A stretch of DNA of 64,000 bases from Labrenzia sp. DG1229 (lineage in GTDB: Bacteria; Pseudomonadota; Alphaproteobacteria; Rhizobiales; Stappiaceae): the NCBI RefSeq assembly GCF_000521215.1, contig NZ_KI928922.1, positions 75,159 through 139,158 on the forward strand, read 5' to 3'. Of this stretch, positions 53,271-61,385 are shown one piece after another (position 1 is the stretch's first letter; each line of letters opens with the position of its first letter). The notes below the pieces were generated by a model. It saw only the letters and a program-made list of their open reading frames with translations, was not told where the DNA came from and ran no database searches. A program made the translations under genes and the position numbers.

Positions 53271-54163
53271 TGAGCGGTCGTATCGCAATGGGTGCCGATG
53301 TTGGCGGAACAAAGATCGCGATTGTCGCCGTTGACCTGCAGGACGGCCGGGTCCTGTTTCGGGAAGAAATTCCGACGCTTCGAGAAAGGGGAGGGCGTGA
53401 CACGCTGGATCGGCTGCTTGCATTGGTTTCGAGAACCACCGAACGCCTGATTGCACAAGGCACTCGTCCGGTCGGACTGGGCGTCGGGGTTCCTGAACTT
53501 GTCAACAATTCCGGCATTATCAAAAGCAACTGGAACTTCGACTGGGATCAGCGGGACATCGCCGCCGAGTTGTCCGAAATCTGCCCGGCACGGTTGGAGA
53601 GCGATGCGCGTACGGTTGCACTTGCGGAAGCAGAGATCGGCCACGGCAAAAAGTATCCAAGCTTCGTGTTTGTAACCGTCGGTTCCGGTTTGTCTTGTTC
53701 ATTCTGTCAGGATGGAAAAATTCATCGCGGGGCGAATGGCTATGCAATCCATTTTGCTTCAAGTGATATCCTGGCAGTCTGCAGTTCCTGTGGCGCCCAG
53801 GAAGGGTTCAATCTTGAGGCATTGGCCAGCGGTCGCGGGCTCACCGAAACCTGTCTTGCGCGGACCGGGAGCGAGATCACTCCGCCCGGTCTGATGCTGA
53901 ATGAGGCGACCCAGGATCAAAAAGAACTGCTTGACCAGGCAACCAGTGCATTGGGCAGTTACCTGGCGCAACTCATCAACATTTTCGATCCTCATGCGCT
54001 GATCGTTGGCGGAGGGCTGGGAACCAACCCACGGTTTTTCAAAATGTTGTGCGAGAGAACCCGCACGCATATCTGGGCGCAGGATTGTCAGCACATGCCA
54101 ATTCTCACAAGCGCGATACCTAAAGACAGCGCGGCGATCGGGGCTGCACTTCTACTTCGATAA
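53270..54163 (+). CDS. ROK-family sugar kinase-like protein
   Basis: ROK protein of 297 residues without an HTH, so a kinase-type member. It has ADVGGTKIAIVAVDLQDG (phosphate loop, near 9), GVGVPELVNN near 71, ESDARTVALAEA near 110 with the catalytic Asp, and FDPHALIVGGGLG near 242. The zinc motif is irregular: CSSCGAQEGFNLE where ROK kinases have CxCGxxGCxE, so spacing is shifted and the third Cys is lost. It ends the plus-strand operon. Substrate probably a hexose or amino sugar. Confidence 0.83.
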   Translation: MSGRIAMGADVGGTKIAIVAVDLQDGRVLFREEIPTLRERGGRDTLDRLLALVSRTTERLIAQGTRPVGLGVGVPELVNNSGIIKSNWNFDWDQRDIAAELSEICPARLESDARTVALAEAEIGHGKKYPSFVFVTVGSGLSCSFCQDGKIHRGANGYAIHFASSDILAVCSSCGAQEGFNLEALASGRGLTETCLARTGSEITPPGLMLNEATQDQKELLDQATSALGSYLAQLINIFDPHALIVGGGLGTNPRFFKMLCERTRTHIWAQDCQHMPILTSAIPKDSAAIGAALLLR

Positions 54164-54682
54164 CCCCCGTGCACCGGTAGAGAGGAAAGTCATCGAGCCT
54201 GCCACAATGTGCTACTTCCCATTCATTAGGCTGGGTCTGATGCTGGCTACCAAGGACCGAAGGAACGGATTGTTGGCAGCAGAATTACAGGCTCTGGACA
54301 AGAAATTGGCAGAACGGCCTTTGCACCATTCGAGACAACGTCTTGAGGCATTATGCCAAATGAAGTTTTTCGAGTTCCTTGATGGGTGGTGTGAGCCAAG
54401 TTGCGACGGGAAGATCAGAAAACCCCCTGTTGCTGTTCCGTCAATCAATTGAATACCACCTGATGCTGCCTGTTTTTAGATCCCAAATAGCGTGGCCACT
54501 TTTGCGGACAGACAGTAGATATGTCGGTGTTCGCGGGAAACTCCCATTGCCCTCCCAATTCAGGTGCATATGAGCAACGGCCAACGCGAGGTTCAGCGCA
54601 AGCTAAACATTCTGGGGCATGCCGAAGGTTCCGGCCGCGTTGCCGCCAGCGTGTTGATAACGATTCCAGGTCGAGTTTCCTT
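54164..54682. other. intergenic region between convergent operons
   Basis: The only notable frame is 54207-54452, listed separately. No terminator with a T-run, repeat or RNA gene was seen. Confidence 0.45.
54207..54452 (+). CDS. possible small hypothetical protein
   Basis: An 81-codon frame just after the ROK gene, beginning MCYFPFIRLGLMLATK and containing a charged, helix-like stretch (LAAELQALDKKLAERP). No convincing ribosome site and no family recognised; it may be chance. Confidence 0.22.
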   Translation: MCYFPFIRLGLMLATKDRRNGLLAAELQALDKKLAERPLHHSRQRLEALCQMKFFEFLDGWCEPSCDGKIRKPPVAVPSIN

Positions 54683-56080
54683 TCACGGAAAACCCTCACC
54701 CAGGTCCCAGAACAGTCCTGTCATCATCTCCAGTCCTTCCTTCATCAAGTGGGGCAGGACGTGTTCGTTCGGAGCGTGCTGGGAACAGCCGGTGTAGCTG
54801 TGTGGCACCCATATGGTCGGCATGCCGATGATGTTGAGAAAGATATCATTCGGCAACGAGCCGCCGGCATTGGGGATGACAGTGACCGGTTTACCAGTTG
54901 TCTGTTCGATTGATGCTGCCGCCCAGGCGACTGCAGGATGTTCCGGGTCAAGGCGAGAGGCCCTCAGCATCGACATGCGCGCCGGCTCGACGGAAATGCC
55001 CTCGAAACCTTCGTCTTCAAGATGTTTGCGGATCAGGGGCAGGAAAGTGTCAGGATCGGTGTCGACCACGAAGCGGATCTGGCAAACGGCCTCGGCAAAG
55101 GCCGGAACGGCATTTTGCGGCTTTTCCGGGTCGCCGGTGATGAAGGACAGCACCTCGAACGTGTTCCAGCCGAAAACCTTCTCCGCACCGCTCAGCCCGG
55201 GCTCGCCCCACCAGGGATTTATTTCAGGATCGTCCTGGCCGGACACGACAGTGACGCTGGCCAGCGCATCGCGCACGGAATTCTTGATGTTGTCCGGCTT
55301 CAGCCCGGGATGGAGGATATCACCATTTCGGCTCACAAGCGTTGTGAGCGCATGCATCAGCACGATTGCGGGATTTGCCAGCAGACCTCCCCAGTTACCC
55401 GAATGGTGCGCGCCTTCGCGGTACTCCAGCCTGAAGCGAAGGTTCAATCCGCCGCGGGTGCCCAGCTTGATGTCGGGTCCGTCGGTTGAAAACCGCGGGC
55501 CGTCCGATGCAATCAACAGGTCGGCCGCCAGCATATCACGGTTCTCACGGCAGAATTCGGCGAGCCCCGGCGACCCCATTTCCTCCGCGATCTCGATCAG
55601 GAAGGTGACGTTGTAGCCAAGATTGCCACGTGTTTCGATGACGTGGCGAAGAGCCTCCATGTTGATCGCATGCTGGGCCTTGTTGTCCGCGGTACCCCGC
55701 CCGTACCAGCGCTCACCAGACGACGATTGAGCGACGGCCAGTGTCCAGGGGTCTCGTCCCTCGTTCCATTGCCCCTCCTCGCCTGGCACCGTATCGCCAT
55801 GGCCATAGCAGAACAGGGTTGGAAGAGACGGATCCTCAATGCGTTTGGCGACCAGAAAAGGCGCGCGCTCAAGCAATCCGTTTGGATGGATCTCGACGGC
55901 AAATCCCATCGCCTCGAAGCGTGCGCGATTGAGGACGTCGAGGTACTGGAGCAACTCACCCTGGTGCTGTTCTTCCCTGCTGGATGTGCGGACGGCGACC
56001 CGTTCGGCCAGATCATCCCGGAACCCGCCATCGTCGAAATATCTGGACGCTGCCCCGATGGCAGCCTCTCTCGTTGTCAT
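54683..56080 (-). CDS. M20-family metallopeptidase
   Basis: Zinc dipeptidase/deacylase of 465 residues. Motifs: YGHGDTVPGEEG (H near 90, D near 92), GRGTADNKAQH (D near 122), IEIAEEMGS (catalytic E and ligand E near 156-157), and C-terminal CSQHAPNEHVLP. The ATG at 56080 follows GAAGGAAG. It lies 34 bp after the AspA-like gene on the same strand. Unlike the M20 protein of the hydantoinase operon it belongs to a cluster with a deacylase and an MlrC-type enzyme. Confidence 0.92.
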   Translation of the reverse strand: MTTREAAIGAASRYFDDGGFRDDLAERVAVRTSSREEQHQGELLQYLDVLNRARFEAMGFAVEIHPNGLLERAPFLVAKRIEDPSLPTLFCYGHGDTVPGEEGQWNEGRDPWTLAVAQSSSGERWYGRGTADNKAQHAINMEALRHVIETRGNLGYNVTFLIEIAEEMGSPGLAEFCRENRDMLAADLLIASDGPRFSTDGPDIKLGTRGGLNLRFRLEYREGAHHSGNWGGLLANPAIVLMHALTTLVSRNGDILHPGLKPDNIKNSVRDALASVTVVSGQDDPEINPWWGEPGLSGAEKVFGWNTFEVLSFITGDPEKPQNAVPAFAEAVCQIRFVVDTDPDTFLPLIRKHLEDEGFEGISVEPARMSMLRASRLDPEHPAVAWAAASIEQTTGKPVTVIPNAGGSLPNDIFLNIIGMPTIWVPHSYTGCSQHAPNEHVLPHLMKEGLEMMTGLFWDLGEGFP

Positions 56081-56114
56081 CTGTGATCTTCCTTCGGATT
56101 GTTTGTAACTGAGT

Positions 56115-57074
56115 TCAGGAATCCCGGCGTGCCAGCCTGACTGCCGTCTGGCCACGCCAAAGGCGTTTCGAAGGCATCACAAGCATCAGATCGTCTTCAG
56201 GGGTAACGACGGGCTCATCTCCATCGTATCCGAGCAACGTACCTTTTTTCGCGATGACCTCACCCCCGAAGAAGGGTTCGGCAAAGACAAATTCTTCGGC
56301 CCGGATCGTGATCGCCTCTATGACGGTAAAACTCGATTGTGGTGATGGTGCCTCGGAGAACGTTTCCAGGTTCTCCTCAGAGATCACGCCACCCGCGACC
56401 AGAAACCGGGCAGTGGATTCTCTGGCGAGATCTCCTGCAGCGGCCTGCCAATGCTGCCCGCATTCGATCAGCAACGCCGTCGCGCTGGCGCTCGGGTCAT
56501 CGAAAGACCCGTAGTCCCGCATACGCCGTCCTGCCGCATGACCGGCATCTCCGACCACCCGTTCCGGAACGCCGACTGCGACTGCAAGGTCCTTGGCTCT
56601 GGCGTGTCGGCCCGACATCATCAGCGGTGGTGCCAGATGCTGCATGCTGTGAATGTCCAGCAGGAAGTCAATGTCAGCCAGGGCCGGGCGAACCTCGCGC
56701 GCGCGGCGGAGTTCCACGCTGTCACGATCTCCCTCAAGCACTTCCACATCCCACACCCGGTTGAAGTCCTCGTCGATCCACCGGGTCGCGTTCGCATCTG
56801 CCGGATCGAACGCCTCATAAGCAGCAATATTCATGAATGCCAGTGTCATCGATCCGGCAACCGGCCTAGTATCTCGTTGCAGCAACTCATCAAGAGCGAT
56901 TGCCCCGCAGGGTTCGTTGCCGTGAACAATTGCGCTGATCATCACATTCGGTCCCGGCTTGCGGCTGTCGAACCGCCACACATAAGGGATGCCGGTGTTG
57001 CCGTGCCTGTAAGGCGACAGATCGGGAGGCGAGAGCTCAACGGAATATTCATTGGGAATGTTGATCTCTGCCAT
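56115..57074 (-). CDS. succinylglutamate desuccinylase/aspartoacylase-family zinc deacylase
   Basis: Zinc carboxypeptidase-fold deacylase, 319 residues. Zinc ligands H51 and E54 (VHGNEPCG) and H142 (DIHSMQHL) are all present, with the substrate-binding NATRW and DFNRVWD region near 95-110 and a C-terminal beta domain. The ATG at 57074 has AGGAG upstream; the longer frame overlaps the divergent gene. It would remove an acyl group from an N-acyl amino acid. Genes on both sides encode amide-bond hydrolases, supporting an N-acyl-peptide pathway. The 49-bp gap to the divergent M81 gene must hold both promoters. Confidence 0.88.
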   Translation of the reverse strand: MAEINIPNEYSVELSPPDLSPYRHGNTGIPYVWRFDSRKPGPNVMISAIVHGNEPCGAIALDELLQRDTRPVAGSMTLAFMNIAAYEAFDPADANATRWIDEDFNRVWDVEVLEGDRDSVELRRAREVRPALADIDFLLDIHSMQHLAPPLMMSGRHARAKDLAVAVGVPERVVGDAGHAAGRRMRDYGSFDDPSASATALLIECGQHWQAAAGDLARESTARFLVAGGVISEENLETFSEAPSPQSSFTVIEAITIRAEEFVFAEPFFGGEVIAKKGTLLGYDGDEPVVTPEDDLMLVMPSKRLWRGQTAVRLARRDS

Positions 57075-57123
57075 GAGATCGTGCTCCTTTTTCAGTACAT
57101 ATTCGGACGTGGGAGGAAATGAG

Positions 57124-58662
57124 GTGAGAGCACCCAAGGTTGCATTGCTGGGCATGATACTGGAATCGAACCGTTTCGCACGCCCTGCGGGCGAAGACGA
57201 TTTTCGATCGCTGACATGGCTGGAGGGCGAAGACCTGCTTGAAGAGGCACGCTCACCTGCTCCTTCGCTTGCCACGGAATTCGCAGCTTTTGTACGTGCG
57301 ATGGATGCCACCGGTCCCTGGCAACCCGTTCCATGCACCCTGGCGGCAAGCCATCCGGCTGGACCGGTCATGCAGGACATCTTTGAGAGAATCGTGAGCG
57401 ATATTGTCCGCCAACTCACTGAAGACGGTCCCTTCGATGCGATCTATATCTGCAATCACGGCGCCATGGTCGCAGAACATTGCCACGATCCGGACGGCAT
57501 CCTGATGGAGCGCGTGCGCGAGGCGGTTGGAGCAGACCCGATTATTGTCAGCACACTCGATCTTCACGGAAACATTTCGCCAAAGATGACGGAGGCCTGT
57601 GATCTGATCGTCGGGTACCGGACCAATCCGCATGTCGACATGATCGAGCGCGGAGAAGAAGCTGCTTTTTCCCTGAGGTGCTGTCTTGCCAGCGGCATCC
57701 GTCCGAAAATTGCACTGAAGAAACCGCCCATCGTTCCGGCCTCCGTCACCCTCCTTACCGCCGAAGCACCTTACGGCGAGTTGATCGATCTCGGCCAACG
57801 CAGACAGGCCGAATTGAGCGGATCGGTCCTGAATGTTTCGGTTTTCGGCAACTTCGTATTCTCCGATACACCGGACAATGGATTGAGCGTTGTCGTCACG
57901 GCACGAGAAGATCAATGTGCAGCCGACAAGCTGGCCTCGGAAATTGCGGACCGGGCCTGGTCGATACGTGAGAAGTTCGTGCGGAACCTGACGTCTGTTG
58001 ACGAGGCGGTGGCGTTGGCTTGCGGTCTCAAGGAGACGCCTGTGATCTTCTCCGACGCGGGCGACAATCCCGGCGGTGGCGGCTCGGGAAGAACCACCGA
58101 ACTGCTCACTGCCTTGCACGCTGGTGGTGCAGTCAATGTTCTCTACGGGTCGTTTTTCGACCCAGACCTTGCAGCAGAAGCGCATGCAATGGGTGTCGGC
58201 GCGGAGTTTTCGGCAAGATTCAATCGCGATACAGGCAACAGCACGTGGGAGAAGTGGGACCAGGCATTCGAGACCAAGGCGAAGGTGCTTGCCCTTCATG
58301 ATGGGAGGGTCGTCGGCGAGCGCGGAATGACCAGGGGACGACAACTTCACCTGGGGCCGTGCGCCGCACTGGATCTTGGTGGCATCCAGGTGGTTGTCAT
58401 TTCCGACAGGACACAGACGGCAGATCCGATCTTTTTTCACATGCTCGGGCTGGACATCGACAGAGCACAGTGTGTTGTCGTCAAGTCCCGGGGGCATTTC
58501 CGCGCCGGTTTTGACGCCTGGTTTTTGCCAGAACAGGTCTACGAGATCGACACTGCCGGACTGACAAGCCCGGTGCTCGAACGCTGGCCTCTTGAATTCA
58601 TTCCACGCCCCAGCTTTCCCCTGGATCCGCACACCACATGGAGTGAAATCGAGCAAGGCTAA
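57124..58662 (+). CDS. M81-family metallopeptidase (MlrC-like)
   Basis: Zinc protein of 512 residues in the MlrC family, named for linearised-microcystin degradation but widespread as generic amidohydrolases. The GTG at 57124 has GGGAGG seven bases upstream. Landmarks are LGMILESNRFARP near 10, NHGAMVAEHCHDPDG near 118, TLDLHGNISPKM near 145, VGYRTNPHVDMIERG near 163 and FSDAGDNPGGGGSGRTTELL near 310. The conserved Asp/His residues likely bind zinc. It is divergent from the AspA-like gene and overlaps the LysR gene tail to tail by 4 bp. Confidence 0.9.
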   Translation: MRAPKVALLGMILESNRFARPAGEDDFRSLTWLEGEDLLEEARSPAPSLATEFAAFVRAMDATGPWQPVPCTLAASHPAGPVMQDIFERIVSDIVRQLTEDGPFDAIYICNHGAMVAEHCHDPDGILMERVREAVGADPIIVSTLDLHGNISPKMTEACDLIVGYRTNPHVDMIERGEEAAFSLRCCLASGIRPKIALKKPPIVPASVTLLTAEAPYGELIDLGQRRQAELSGSVLNVSVFGNFVFSDTPDNGLSVVVTAREDQCAADKLASEIADRAWSIREKFVRNLTSVDEAVALACGLKETPVIFSDAGDNPGGGGSGRTTELLTALHAGGAVNVLYGSFFDPDLAAEAHAMGVGAEFSARFNRDTGNSTWEKWDQAFETKAKVLALHDGRVVGERGMTRGRQLHLGPCAALDLGGIQVVVISDRTQTADPIFFHMLGLDIDRAQCVVVKSRGHFRAGFDAWFLPEQVYEIDTAGLTSPVLERWPLEFIPRPSFPLDPHTTWSEIEQG

Positions 58663-59570
58663 ACGAACTCCGAATAGTCATCGGGTGGCGTGGAAGCCTT
58701 GACATATTCCATGAACTGTCGCGCGAATTCGGAAGGCTGACGTCCGGAGGGCAGGACAAAGCTGGTATTGTATGTGATGGGGGCGTCGAACGGCCTGACT
58801 GAGATGCCGGGCATGCCTCCGGACAAAACCGGGAAGGGGTTGAGCAGGGTCACTCCCAGGCCCTCGCGTACCAGCTCCAGCGCCGCCATATTGGTCGCAG
58901 TTTCAGCCACAGTGCGTGGCCGAACCCCGGCACGGGCAAAAATCTGTTCGGTGACTGCCCGTGTGCCAAGCCTCCGCAAGAATTCAATAAGCTCCACTCC
59001 TTCCAGATCCGCAGGCGTAATGGAATCTTTTTCCTCAAATGGATGTCCATTCGGCATGGCGCACACGACGGGAGACCGGAGCCAGGGCACAAGGGTCACA
59101 CCTGATCGCTGGATCATGGCACTCGTCAGACCGAGGTCGTAGTGAAGGTCAAGGATACCGGAGACAAGGACGTCGGTTGCCTGGATGTCGAGTTGCAGGT
59201 TTTTTCCGGGGTTCTGTTTCAGAAAAGCAGCGACCCGTGAAATGACGAAGTTATGAGCGAGTGTCGGGGGTACAATCAATCGCAGCGGTTCCTCGTCTGC
59301 AGAAGCCCATTCCGCGCCTTCGATCAAAGCCAGCGTTTCGAACAGGGGATCCAACTGGGCGTTGAGCCTGAGTGCGGCTGCGGTTGGCTCGATCCGGCCG
59401 GAGCTGCGCAGGAAAAGATCACGCCCGACCCGTTGCTCCAGCTGTCCAAGCGCTCGGCTGATGGAGGATTGTGACACCCCAAGTCTTCGTGCAGCCCCGA
59501 TCGTGGTTCCAGTTGTCACCAGGGCCCGAAGCGCCTCCATTTCTCGTAATCTGTGACGGTGCTGTGCCAT
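58659..59570 (-). CDS. LysR-family transcriptional regulator
   Basis: Regulator of 303 residues. The HTH covers residues 8-60 (TTIGAARRLGVSQSSISRALGQLEQRVG), followed by a substrate-binding domain (85-295). The ATG at 59570 fits the family N-terminus (HRHRLREMEALRAL); an in-frame start at 59654 would add an odd 28-residue leader. It is divergent from the Dpp-type importer across a region rich in TTGCA/TGCAA, so it probably controls that importer and perhaps the M81/M20/AspA genes. Confidence 0.9.
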   Translation of the reverse strand: MAQHRHRLREMEALRALVTTGTTIGAARRLGVSQSSISRALGQLEQRVGRDLFLRSSGRIEPTAAALRLNAQLDPLFETLALIEGAEWASADEEPLRLIVPPTLAHNFVISRVAAFLKQNPGKNLQLDIQATDVLVSGILDLHYDLGLTSAMIQRSGVTLVPWLRSPVVCAMPNGHPFEEKDSITPADLEGVELIEFLRRLGTRAVTEQIFARAGVRPRTVAETATNMAALELVREGLGVTLLNPFPVLSGGMPGISVRPFDAPITYNTSFVLPSGRQPSEFARQFMEYVKASTPPDDYSEFV

Positions 59571-59604
59571 TTGTCGCGTTTTTCCAGGGGGAATGAGGCT
59601 TTCG

Positions 59605-59668
59605 TGCAAGTTGGATTGACCTATGCAAAATTGCATTAACTTTGCAGTTGGCAATGAATTTTTTGCAA
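59605..59668. promoter_or_regulatory. TGCAA/TTGCA cluster, candidate LysR binding region
   Basis: TGCAAAATTGCA (59624-59635) is a perfect palindrome. TGCAA at 59605-59609, TTGCA at 59642-59646 and TTGCAA at 59663-59668 flank it at 18 to 21-bp steps. The cluster lies between LysR and the importer. Confidence 0.5.
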
Positions 59669-59741
59669 GCTAACATCGTTTTCATTGTGCGGCAAAAAAG
59701 CCCGAAAAGGGCACCGCGCCTTCCGAGGGAGTTACATAGAC

Positions 59742-61325
59742 ATGAGAAAACTGACAGCCGCTGCTGCGGTTACGGTAAGCGCATTGGCGTTGTTCACCGG
59801 AGCGGCATATGCAGAAAAGCTGACCATAGGTCTGGCATCCGAGCCGACTTCAATGGATCCTCATTTCCATAATCTTGGCCCGAACAATGCGATGTCGGTC
59901 CACATGTTCGACAGGCTGATTGCCCAGGACGAGAAACAGCGGCTGTCGCCGGGTCTCGCCGTCTCCTGGAAGCCGATCGACGACCTGACCTGGGAATTCA
60001 AGTTGCGTGAAGGCGTGAAGTTCCACGACGGCAGCGATTTCAATGCCGACGACGTCATCTGCACGATGGAACGCGCACCGGACGTACCGAACTCTCCGTC
60101 CGGATACGGAACCTATCTGAAGGGCAAGACCTTCAAGAAAATCGACGACTATACGGTTCATGCCATCACGGAATCGCCTTACCCGCTGATGGCGAACGAC
60201 ATTTCGACGATACCGGTGATCTCCGACAGTGCCGGGTGCGGCGCGGCGACCGAAGACTTCAATGCGGGAACCGCAGCTATTGGCACCGGCCCGTTCAAGT
60301 TTTCCAACTACAAGCCCGGCGAGAGTATCACGTTCGTTCGCAATGACGAGTATTGGGGCAACAAGCCCGCCTGGAGCGAAGTGGAATTCCGTCCGATCAA
60401 ATCCGGCCCGAGCCGGGTCGCCGCCCTGTTGGCCGGTGACGTGGACATGATCGCGGGCGTGCCGACGACTGACATCCAGACCCTGGACTCAAAGGACGAC
60501 ATACAGCTTAGCCAGGGGGTTTCCAATCGCGTCATCTACCTGCATATGGACCAGTTCCGCGAGAACTCGCCCTATGTCAAAGGCAATGACGGCAGCGATA
60601 TCAAGAACCCGCTGATGGACCAGCGCGTCCGCCAGGCGATCTCGAAAGCGATCAACCGCGACGCTATTGTCGACCGCGTGATGGAAGGGGTTGCCATTCC
60701 GGCCGGGCAATTGCTGCCGGAAGGTTTCTTTGGCGTGTCTGACATTCTGCAGCCCGTCGCCTATGACCCGGAAGGTGCGAAGGCTCTGCTGGCAGAAGCA
60801 GGCTATGGCGACGGCTTCCAGCTGACGATTCACGGTCCGAACGACCGTTATATCAACGATTCGAAGATCGCCGAGGCGATCGGGCAGATGTTGACCAGGG
60901 TCGGTATCAAGACAGCGGTCGAAACGATGCCCAGATCCGTGTATTTCGGGCGCGCATCGCGCGGCAGCCCGGACGGCCTGCCGGAGTTCAGCTTCATTCT
61001 GGTCGGATGGGGCGCAGGTTCCGGTGAAGCGTCTTCGCCCCTGAAGTCCCTTATCCATACCTACGACAACGACAAGGGTTTCGGCTCCTCGAACCGTGGC
61101 CGCCACTCCAATGCCGAGATCGATGGCCTGATCGAGGAAGCGCTGAGGACTGTCGACGATGAGAAGCGTCAGGACCTGTTGGCGAAGTCGACGGAAATGG
61201 CCATTGAAAACGTCGCGATCATCCCGACCCATTTCCAGGTCAACACATGGGCGGCGAAAAAGGGTCTGAAGTATATTCCGCGGACCGACGAATACACCCT
61301 CGCCATGGGTGTCGTGAAGGAATAA
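59742..61325 (+). CDS. family-5 (DppA/OppA-type) substrate-binding protein, normal domain order
   Basis: Periplasmic receptor of 527 residues. Sec signal peptide 1-24 (MRKLTAAAAVTVSALAL through AYAE). Order is canonical: LASEPTSMDPHFHN, then DLTWEFKLREGVKFHDGSDFNADDV near 85, GTGPFKFSNYKPGESI near 180, VRQAISKAINRDAIVDRV near 295, AKALLAEAGYGDGF near 345, and the C-terminal lobe with EIDGLIEEALRTVDDEKRQDLLAKS near 465. It serves as comparator for the permuted receptor at 23019. The ATG at 59742 follows GAGGGAG. Likely ligands are short peptides or N-acyl peptides, judged from nearby hydrolases. Confidence 0.94.
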   Translation: MRKLTAAAAVTVSALALFTGAAYAEKLTIGLASEPTSMDPHFHNLGPNNAMSVHMFDRLIAQDEKQRLSPGLAVSWKPIDDLTWEFKLREGVKFHDGSDFNADDVICTMERAPDVPNSPSGYGTYLKGKTFKKIDDYTVHAITESPYPLMANDISTIPVISDSAGCGAATEDFNAGTAAIGTGPFKFSNYKPGESITFVRNDEYWGNKPAWSEVEFRPIKSGPSRVAALLAGDVDMIAGVPTTDIQTLDSKDDIQLSQGVSNRVIYLHMDQFRENSPYVKGNDGSDIKNPLMDQRVRQAISKAINRDAIVDRVMEGVAIPAGQLLPEGFFGVSDILQPVAYDPEGAKALLAEAGYGDGFQLTIHGPNDRYINDSKIAEAIGQMLTRVGIKTAVETMPRSVYFGRASRGSPDGLPEFSFILVGWGAGSGEASSPLKSLIHTYDNDKGFGSSNRGRHSNAEIDGLIEEALRTVDDEKRQDLLAKSTEMAIENVAIIPTHFQVNTWAAKKGLKYIPRTDEYTLAMGVVKE

Positions 61326-61335
61326 CAAACCTCTC

Positions 61336-61361
61336 CCGGGCCGCTGCTTCCTGCGGCCCGG
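61336..61361 (+). terminator. stem-loop between binding-protein and permease genes
   Basis: CCGGGCCGC (61336-61344) pairs with GCGGCCCGG (61353-61361) around an 8-nt loop, 10 bp after the receptor stop, followed by TCCTTCCTT. Likely a partial terminator or stabiliser. Confidence 0.68.
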
Positions 61362-61385
61362 TCCTTCCTTAAGTCGAGAAACCCA

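Noticed and set aside
38458..54163. Calling the Pot-type systems polyamine (spermidine/putrescine) importers
   Set aside because: The family name comes from PotABCD, but every neighbouring enzyme handles sugars or sugar acids, so substrate is left open.
57253..58656. 467-codon open frame opposite the MlrC-type gene
   Set aside because: The plus strand carries a full M81 protein with all landmarks and a good ribosome site; the antisense frame shows no domain.
57124..58662. Calling this locus a microcystin degradation (mlr) cluster
   Set aside because: Only an MlrC-like protein is present; MlrA, MlrB and MlrD are absent in view, and M81 proteins are widespread outside that pathway.
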